In this document: positions 57,389 to 64,000 of the stretch, piece by piece | How positions within the stretch are numbered: position 1 is the stretch's first letter | Layout: every line of letters starts with the position of its first letter | Origin: Picochlorum sp. 'celeri' | Taxonomy: Eukaryota > Chlorophyta > Trebouxiophyceae | Length of the DNA stretch: 64,000 nt | Reading direction: 5' to 3' | NCBI GenBank assembly: GCA_010909725.1 | Contig: JAACMV010000015.1 | Span: 372,001-436,000 of the forward strand | The notes under the pieces: generated by a model | What the model saw: only the letters and a program-made list of their open reading frames with translations | Told to the model about the DNA's origin: nothing | Databases searched by the model: none | Made by a program: the position numbers and the translations under genes

Positions 57389-59559
57389 ATGAACAATGCC
57401 AATACTCAACACGACTGTGGCCATGATGCCAGCCTGCTCCCTTTAATTAGAACATTAAAACCATCGGAGTCCCCAGATTTCTTGGTGGTTGTTTGCTGTA
57501 TCCTGCCTCTTCAAAGAAATACGAGAATGGATAAAGGATCCAGGACGTATGAACCATCCGAGACGGAGTATGCTGACGTCCTGGATGTTCTCTGCCAGGT
57601 GGAACAAGGGACCGTTGACGAACTCGGATTGTTAGAATTGTCCGACGGAGAGGAATGCTTACATGCGATCCAGTGCTCAATTTCGAAACCAAAGTCAAAG
57701 GATTCAGAGGATGGAGAGCTGGGGCAGATTTTGGTCGGAACCAAGCACATCTACGTACGGGTGGTAACTGGACTGGAGTCTAAAGTACGGTATAGGGTGC
57801 CATATCAGCAGGTAACTCGTTGGGATGTCCGGTGCGTTGTGTTTTACTAATATGAGAGGATGATTGTATCCCTAAGTGGTGATATTTATTGTACAGGGAC
57901 TGTAGCCATCGTCGTATGAAGCGCCTGGGATCGGATGGATTGTTGCATGAGGTGGTCCTTGAGTTTGATTGGTATTGGAAGATCCACCCCACCGGGTCTG
58001 TTGCAAACATACGGGTAGCATCGCCTGGAAAGATTCATATTTTTGTGAAAAAGAGTGAGAGGAAGCGATATCAGGGGCATGATGCGTGGTATGCTGTGGT
58101 GGAGCAGTTGGTCAGACTCATGCATTCACATCAGCCTAATGGCATGGAGGAAGAGCAGCAGGATGAGGAAGAGCGGGCGATGCAAGTCCAGCAAGGAATT
58201 GAAAGTATTGTGGATGAATTTTATAGGAATTCGAGAATATCGTCCATGCCCCTTGGGCAGAGTGGGAAGGAGAGGATGGAGTGTTTTCAGGTGTATCCAT
58301 TCTGTAGTCTCCGTGGCAGTCTGGAGATTGGAGCTGATACGGTGATCTTTCGACCATACTGCAGTGATAGACTGGGACGGGTTCGTATCAAAAAATCTGA
58401 GATTCTACTTGTCAGAAAGAGACCTTATATCGTGGACTGCAATGCGTGTGAGATATACTTTGGTAGGCGTGCATCTGTTTTCTTTGTGTTTGAGCATGAA
58501 GAGGATGCAACGCATCTGGTTCAGCGTCTCAAGGAATTCGCGCGATATACAATGATCCAAGATGTAGGTCATATTCAGAGGCTTTGGTTGGAGGATTATG
58601 TGTCGAATTTCCAGTATCTCATGTATTTGAATGACCTTGCTGGAAGGTCTTACAAGAACATCCATCGGTATCCAGTATTTCCATGGGTCTTGTCGGATTA
58701 TACAAGTGATAGCCTTAATCTGCGTAGTCCTAATGTGTACAGAAATCTATCAAAGCCTATTGCAGCGCTTACGGAGAAGAAAGCTATGCAGGGTTTGGAG
58801 ATGTACCAAGCGCTGAAAGAATCTAATGTTGAAGATCCATGGATGTTTGGAAGCCATTATTCCAATCCTGGCATTGTGGTGTTCTTCACAGTACGACAGA
58901 ATCCCAAATTAATGTTAAAGCTGCAAGGAGGATCGTTTGATCATCCAAATAGAATGTTTCGGTCTATTCCTACTGCGTGGGCATCAGTATCCTCTGCATC
59001 TGGAAGTGATGTCAAAGAACTGATTCCTCAACTCTATGATCCCCAAGCAGGACTGCAGATATTGCGGAACAATCAATATATTTCCCTTGGTGGCGATTTT
59101 GGACACTTGAAAAAAGTGATACTTCCACCGTGGGCAACATCGATCGAGGAATTTTTGGAAAAGATGAGACTGGCATTGGAGTCTGACCACGTCTCTAGCC
59201 ATATACATGCATGGATTGACCTGGTGTTTGGAATATATGCGCGGGGCGAGGGAGCGTTTAAGCATCATAATGTATTTCATTATATGACGTATGATGAGAT
59301 GTACGTGTACTTGTATTCCTTGATGATCCACCTGGTACTTACCACATTTCTGCATTGCAGAGCTACAAAACATCTAGACAAGGCCAAAGAGGACGCTGCA
59401 CAGCACAGAGCGCTCTTGATGCAAGCTCAAGAGTTTGGCAGATCCCCAGATGTGCTTTTCAAGGCGTCTCATCCGCGTAAAAAGGCACGGGAATCTCGCT
59501 CTGGGCTCTCCAAGCTTTTGGGATCCTGCTTCTGCGGAGTCCCAGAACTTGCAAAATAA
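57389..59559 (+). CDS. BEACH-domain protein, FAN/NSMAF-like, without WD40 repeats
   Basis: Three exons, join(57389..57831, 57897..59300, 59361..59559), 681 aa. I start at the ATG at 57389; one at 57527 is possible. The second intron (59301-59360, GTACGT...GCAG) is 60 nt and stopless, and removing it restores FHYMTYDEIATKHLDKAKED. An N-terminal GRAM/PH-like part (about 100-200) precedes a PH-BEACH domain (GSLEIGADTVIFRPY) and a BEACH domain at about 345-600 (YLNDLAGRSYKNIHRYPVFPWVL; SHYSNPGIVVFFTVRQNP; FEFLEK-like PPWATSIEEFLEKM; HHNVFHYMTYDE). GRAM-PH-BEACH order matches FAN, which normally ends in WD40 repeats; here the chain stops about 70 residues after BEACH. BEACH proteins act in membrane traffic. 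Confidence 0.87.
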
Positions 59560-59651
59560 GGAATTTTCATTTCAGGTTTTCAAATCGACCTTGCCGTTGT
59601 ACTACACGTTCAATACTTTTATTACTTTTCACATCCATTTTATTACCAAGT

Positions 59652-61001
59652 ATGAATGTTCATGTGGGAAGAATTGATCGGTTTGGAGGTCAGCCACGCC
59701 TGTCTCCAAGCCAATCCCCGAAACGTTTCTTTTCAAGAACGCACGCATACTACGCAGGCATCGATTATGGCACAAGTGGTGCCCGATGTACTGTAATTAA
59801 TGAGGATGAGGACATTGTGGAGGAATATCGGACCTCCTATGATGGAGGAGCGTCTTCTCCCTCTGCTTGGGTGAGTGCTCTCAAGACTCTTGTAGGGAGC
59901 ATTCGTTCGGGCCCTCTGCAGGCGATTGCTGTGGATGGGACATCTAGTACTGCTCTTATTGTTGACGAGGATGGGTTGCCGATTACAGAAGCGAAAATGT
60001 ATAATGAGGCACAGGATGCCCGGTACCAGGAGATGGTACGATCCATCTGCCCTGAAGAAGGGCACACAGTAACATCAGCGACAAGTACATTGTGCAAGGC
60101 ATTTGCGTTTTTGGATGGACTTGAGGACTCAGGAAGGCGTCATACATTGATGCATCAGTCTGACTTTATAGCGTTTCAGCTTCATAGGAAGATTGGACAC
60201 ACGGATTATAATAATGCATTGAAGGTGGGCTTTGATCCTGCTGAGGAAGCATATCCTGCATGGCTCATGCATCATGAGGCCATTATGGCGATTCTGCCTC
60301 AGCATGTTCATGCACCCGGGTCTCCAGTTGGTGTGATTGATAAGAGTTCTGCAGAAGAACTCGGTATTTCTCCCGAATGCATTGTTTGTGCAGGGACAAC
60401 AGATAGTATTGCAGCTTTCCTGGCCTCTGGGGTGCATGAGCCTGGTCAAGCTGTCACGTCCTTGGGAAGTACACTTGCGATCAAGCTCATTAGCCGGAAT
60501 CCTGTCAACGATGCACGTTATGGTGTGTATTCGCATCGCCTAGGGAATACGTGGCTTGTTGGTGGAGCTTCAAATACTGGTGGTGCTGTTTTGAGACAGT
60601 TCTTCGATGATACAGAGTTGGCGCGGCTGACTGGCGAGATGGATCCTGATACTCTGACAGGCCTAGAATATGTAGTTTTGCCATCTAAAGGGGAGCGATT
60701 TCCAGAGAATGATCCGAATCTCATGCCTTGCATGGAGCCGCGCCCAGAGAATGATGCCGTCTTCCTGCAAGGCATTCTGGAATCCATGGCCAAGACTGAG
60801 GGTAGGGCGTACGGACTGTTGGAGCGGTTGGGGGCTGATCCTGTGAAGGAGGTATATACATGTGGTGGTGGGGCGAAGAATCCAGTATGGACAAAGCTCA
60901 GAGAGAAATTCATCGGATCCAGAGTGTATGTGGCTGCTCAGGGTGAAGCGAGCTTTGGAAGTGCGCTGCTGGCGAAAAGAGGGATTGATCGCGATAGCTA
61001 A
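59652..61001 (+). CDS. FGGY-family D-ribulose kinase, probably plastid-targeted
   Basis: 449 aa, intronless, ATG at 59652. The first 30 residues are rich in Arg and Ser and poor in acidic residues, like a transit peptide; the enzyme proper begins at YYAGIDYGTSGARC. FGGY kinase landmarks follow: AVDGTSSTALIVDE, HQSDFIAFQLHRKIGHTDYNNALK, AGTTDSIAAFLASG, TSLGSTLAIKL, GGASNTGGAVLRQFF and GGGAKNPVW. The overall pattern is that of the cyanobacterial and plant enzyme once called xylulose kinase-1, shown to phosphorylate D-ribulose. Product targeting and substrate are inferred from likeness. It supports a photosynthetic host. Confidence 0.88.
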   Translation: MNVHVGRIDRFGGQPRLSPSQSPKRFFSRTHAYYAGIDYGTSGARCTVINEDEDIVEEYRTSYDGGASSPSAWVSALKTLVGSIRSGPLQAIAVDGTSSTALIVDEDGLPITEAKMYNEAQDARYQEMVRSICPEEGHTVTSATSTLCKAFAFLDGLEDSGRRHTLMHQSDFIAFQLHRKIGHTDYNNALKVGFDPAEEAYPAWLMHHEAIMAILPQHVHAPGSPVGVIDKSSAEELGISPECIVCAGTTDSIAAFLASGVHEPGQAVTSLGSTLAIKLISRNPVNDARYGVYSHRLGNTWLVGGASNTGGAVLRQFFDDTELARLTGEMDPDTLTGLEYVVLPSKGERFPENDPNLMPCMEPRPENDAVFLQGILESMAKTEGRAYGLLERLGADPVKEVYTCGGGAKNPVWTKLREKFIGSRVYVAAQGEASFGSALLAKRGIDRDS

Positions 61002-61535
61002 TTTCATTAAAGAGTGTGTTAAAAATTCTATGAAAGGTTTTCATGATGGATCGGGCGCAGGTATCGAAAGACACCTGTCCTCGGGACAGAGGTGGCAGAA
61101 AACAAGAACCACCTAGGATGGGCCAACTCTGTTCTCACGTACCCATGTGGGACTTCCAACGTCCAAGGATACTGGCAACAATGTGGATTCTATAAGCTTG
61201 CAAGAATGCCATAGGATGCGGGTAAATTTCTGACATTGGTGCAATACATTATAATATTTGCATAGCAAAGAAATCAGATAGTGTTCACCTTGTGGTTGAT
61301 CTGCTTCTTCTGGAACTTGTGTGAGTCAGCGTCTGAAGCCGCCCAGGGCATTGAAAGGTCTGAATAGAGAAGAAAGATGTTTTGGAGGCTTTGAGTCGTT
61401 CAATTCTTCTATTGACGACGAGATTTTGCGTATCAATTGGGTGATCTGTGGGAAATTTTTGCATCGGTGCAGCAGCAGGTTCAAAAGTGTTAAGAAAGCC
61501 TAGAGAAGACATTTGCACCAGAGACTTTGCTCTTC
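61002..61535. other. intergenic region, no gene seen
   Basis: 534 bases between the ribulose kinase stop and the start of the second cellulose synthase. A 60-codon plus-strand frame at 61321-61503 has no recognised content; it could be leader of the downstream transcript. Promoter of the cellulose synthase gene must lie here. Confidence 0.4.
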
Positions 61536-64000
61536 ATGAAATCGACTGTGAAGAATATAGTGTCGAAGAGACTTAGTTGGACCAAGAAACAGGGCAAGGA
61601 GGAAAGTGCTGCTGATGTGGAGAATGGAGGAACAGATGATTCTACAACGGAGGCTCCACCAAGTGCAGCTCCAGATGGTCCATCTAGCAGCACTCCAAAG
61701 GCCCCGCCATCCCTCAGTGGATATCCTATCACGCCTGAAAGGAAGCTTGTAGATGCATCAGTAAGTGAATGTGTGGGCCAAGCACCCTCGGAGGACTCTG
61801 ATGAGTTGATAGAACACCTCAGCAATGTGAAGGATTCGCTTGATGAAATTTTGTCATCTCCTTATAAAGGTATGTGCACTTTACTATACGCGGGAAACAT
61901 CAACAAAGAACGATGACAAATGTACGGTGCATGATGCTGTGCAGGAAAAGACAAGGCTGTTGCTGGAAAGGACAGCTGGACTCCATCAGTAAATGGCTCA
62001 GACCTCTCAGCACATCAAGGGGTCCCGATTCAGCATGTCCGCAGATTAACCAGCACTGTCGTAGATATGCTTCGAGCAATGTCGAAAAATGATGACACTA
62101 TTGGTTTGGATAAGGTCCACCTTCAGGGAACCTCGGTTGACTTTTCAGGGGCCAGTGAATCTGGTGATGAGAAGGCATCCTTGTCTTGTGGGGGGGCTTC
62201 CTCCATTAAGGATTCCGAGATAACGGCGACAACAGAACTCTTGAAAGCCCAATTTCTGCCACAGCCTGAATATGTTGGGGACGAAGTTCTTCCATTTTAT
62301 ATGGACAGCGACACTATGGAGACAGCAGAGACGTGTCATGGAAGAATCCCCAAGTCACACAAGAAGCAGGTTGCAGTGAATTGGCCTGGGATGATCATTT
62401 ACATTTTCTACATCATGGCATTCATCATCTATGTGTCGATTCGTGCCGCAAAGACTCTTGATTTGGGCTCCTCTTTGTGGTATGGAGTTATAGTACTCAT
62501 GGCTGAGATTTTGGGGGCTTTTGCTGTATTGCCATATGGTCTTTGCCTGATATTCAAAGTGACAGATCCTGTACCAGAGGCTGTCACTGCTGCTTTGAAT
62601 GGCCTTCCAGCGCAGACAAATCTGCGGTATCATATACGAGTTCTGATACCATGCTACAAAGAGCCTCTTGATGTCGTCACCAAAACTTTTCTGGCTGCAA
62701 TGTTTGCTGCATTGCCAGTGAATTGCAAAAGGACAGTGTATCTTCTCGATGATGGCAAAGATCCAGAGAAGAAGTCGTTTGTTCGATCGTTGAATATGAA
62801 CAATGCTGTCTACATTAGTGGCAGAAAGAGGGCCAAGGGAGAGATGAATGGAAAATCTAACAATATTAATCATGCCATGAGACTGATCTACCCTGGAGAG
62901 GATTTAGACATTCCATCAAATGAAATTGTGTGTGTTTTCGATGCTGATCAGGTGCCTAATGCCGATTTCTTCAGCAAAACAGTGCCACTTTTGGATGGGG
63001 GTGAAGATGTTGCAATGATCTTGACCCCACAAGCATTTTCAAACCTTAATCACGATGGGGACATTTTCAACCATGCTAATGTGCACTTCTGGGACTATAC
63101 TCAACCAGGATATGATGCTCTTGGTTTGATTTCGTGCACAGGTACAAATTTTTTGCTGAGAGCAAAAGCGTTCCAAGAAGCAGGGTGGTTTCCTGATTGG
63201 ACTTTGACTGAGGATTTTGCCCTAGGTATCGAACTCAAGAGACGCAATTGGCAGTGCCGGTACGTCGATGAGTATTTGGCTCTTGGTGAAGCTCCTGATG
63301 AGGTGAGAAACTGCTTTCAACAGAGATCGAGATGGGCCAAGGGACATTTTCAGTTATTCTACAACAGGGTGAGAAATCCAACATTTGGGAAAGGCGCCCA
63401 AGGCTTATCCCTCCTCATGCGCTGGCTTTATGGCTCTGTGGCTTTGTCATACTTCTCAGCCTTTATAGGTACACCCTTGCTCATGCTGGTACCTATGGTT
63501 ACCGTTTGGTTTGGTGTTTTCCCCATTGTCATCAACATTTGGTGTGCCATAGCAGTCACCGTTTACTACCCAGCAACGCTAATGGTCATGTATTACACAA
63601 GATCACTGAGACATCTAAAGGTATGTGATTTATGTATTTCATGCTGTCAGAAATCATCTATATAAGCATTCATCCATCTTGCAGTCGATGTGGTTTGCAT
63701 CTGTAGCAAACAGCATTCTGTGGTGGGCATTCCTGAAAGCTATGTATCGAGCAACAATTGGAAGGTGGTTGGCTGGCACTATTGTGTTCAAGGTGACTGC
63801 AAAAGGTCTGCAGAAGCTCAACAATCTACCAATACGCGATCTCTGGATGGCAAGTATTTGGTTCATTTTCTCAATCGTCACTTTGATTTTTGGTTTGATC
63901 ACCTACGTTAGAGGAGAGGTGACCGACACACCCTTGGCCATTTCAATCATCTTCATTGCGTACAACCTGATCCCGCTCTATCTTTTGATCCAGTACGCTA
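61536..64000 (+). CDS. second cellulose synthase-type GT2 glycosyltransferase (3' end outside window)
   Basis: Exons join(61536..61869, 61945..63620, 63685..64000 and beyond), first 775 residues visible; the reading frame runs off the window. Junctions restore SPYK-GKDKAVAG and RHLK-SMWFASVANS. The N-terminal 270 residues are Ser-rich and disordered. Two membrane segments (about 282-330) precede the GT2 core: IRVLIPCYKEPLD, VYLLDDGKDPEKK (first Asp), CVFDADQVPN (DxD), LTEDFALGIELKRR (TED) and QQRSRWAKGH (QxxRW). Further membrane segments follow. It should polymerise beta-1,4-glucan at the plasma membrane. Unlike the 25.2-29.7 kb enzyme it has no ankyrin repeats in the visible part, and the two differ clearly in sequence. 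Confidence 0.9.

Overview
This is nuclear DNA from a eukaryote with a compact genome. Genes lie on both strands, most are one to three exons, the 22 introns I could place are 60-130 nt long, and convergent stop codons can be as little as 19 nt apart. A D-ribulose kinase with a possible transit peptide, an SnRK2-like kinase, an ARM-BTB protein of the ARIA/ABAP1 type, an O-GlcNAc transferase of the SECRET AGENT class and two cellulose-synthase-type GT2 enzymes point to a small alga with a cellulose-containing wall. A System III cytochrome c heme lyase argues mildly for a green-lineage alga over a land plant. I cannot name the species.

Layout. 1-13.7 kb: a gene tail, a JmjC-like protein, eIF3g, the repair translocase CSB/ERCC6, an OGT-type transferase, a RING-CH ligase, a longin R-SNARE and a GCNA-like SprT protease. 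13.8-16.8 kb: a 2,995-bp block bounded by 149-bp terminal inverted repeats (84% identical, ungapped), with only broken coding traces inside. I read it as a decayed DNA transposon. 17-25 kb: exocyst Sec8, malic enzyme and an ARM-BTB protein. 25.2-36.5 kb: an ankyrin-cellulose synthase fusion carrying a repeated motif I do not recognise, two protein kinases and a large unknown membrane protein. 36.8-43.4 kb: a small secreted protein, MSI1/RBBP4, cytochrome c heme lyase, prolyl 4-hydroxylase, a second secreted protein and an Ap4A phosphorylase-like enzyme. 43.7-57.2 kb: a complete ten-exon ATM kinase (2,938 aa as modelled), BUD31 and UPF2. 57.4-64 kb: a FAN-like BEACH protein without WD40 repeats, a D-ribulose kinase and a second cellulose synthase running off the end.

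The genes serve ordinary cell functions: DNA repair and signalling (ATM, CSB, GCNA), RNA handling (UPF2, BUD31, eIF3g), secretion (Sec8, R-SNARE, BEACH) and wall building (two GT2 synthases, prolyl hydroxylase, secreted proteins). I see no operon-like logic. The most unusual items are the inverted-repeat element, the JmjC protein that has lost all three iron ligands, the three-copy motif in the ankyrin-cellulose synthase, the reduced cysteine set of BUD31 and the frequent GTACG splice donors.
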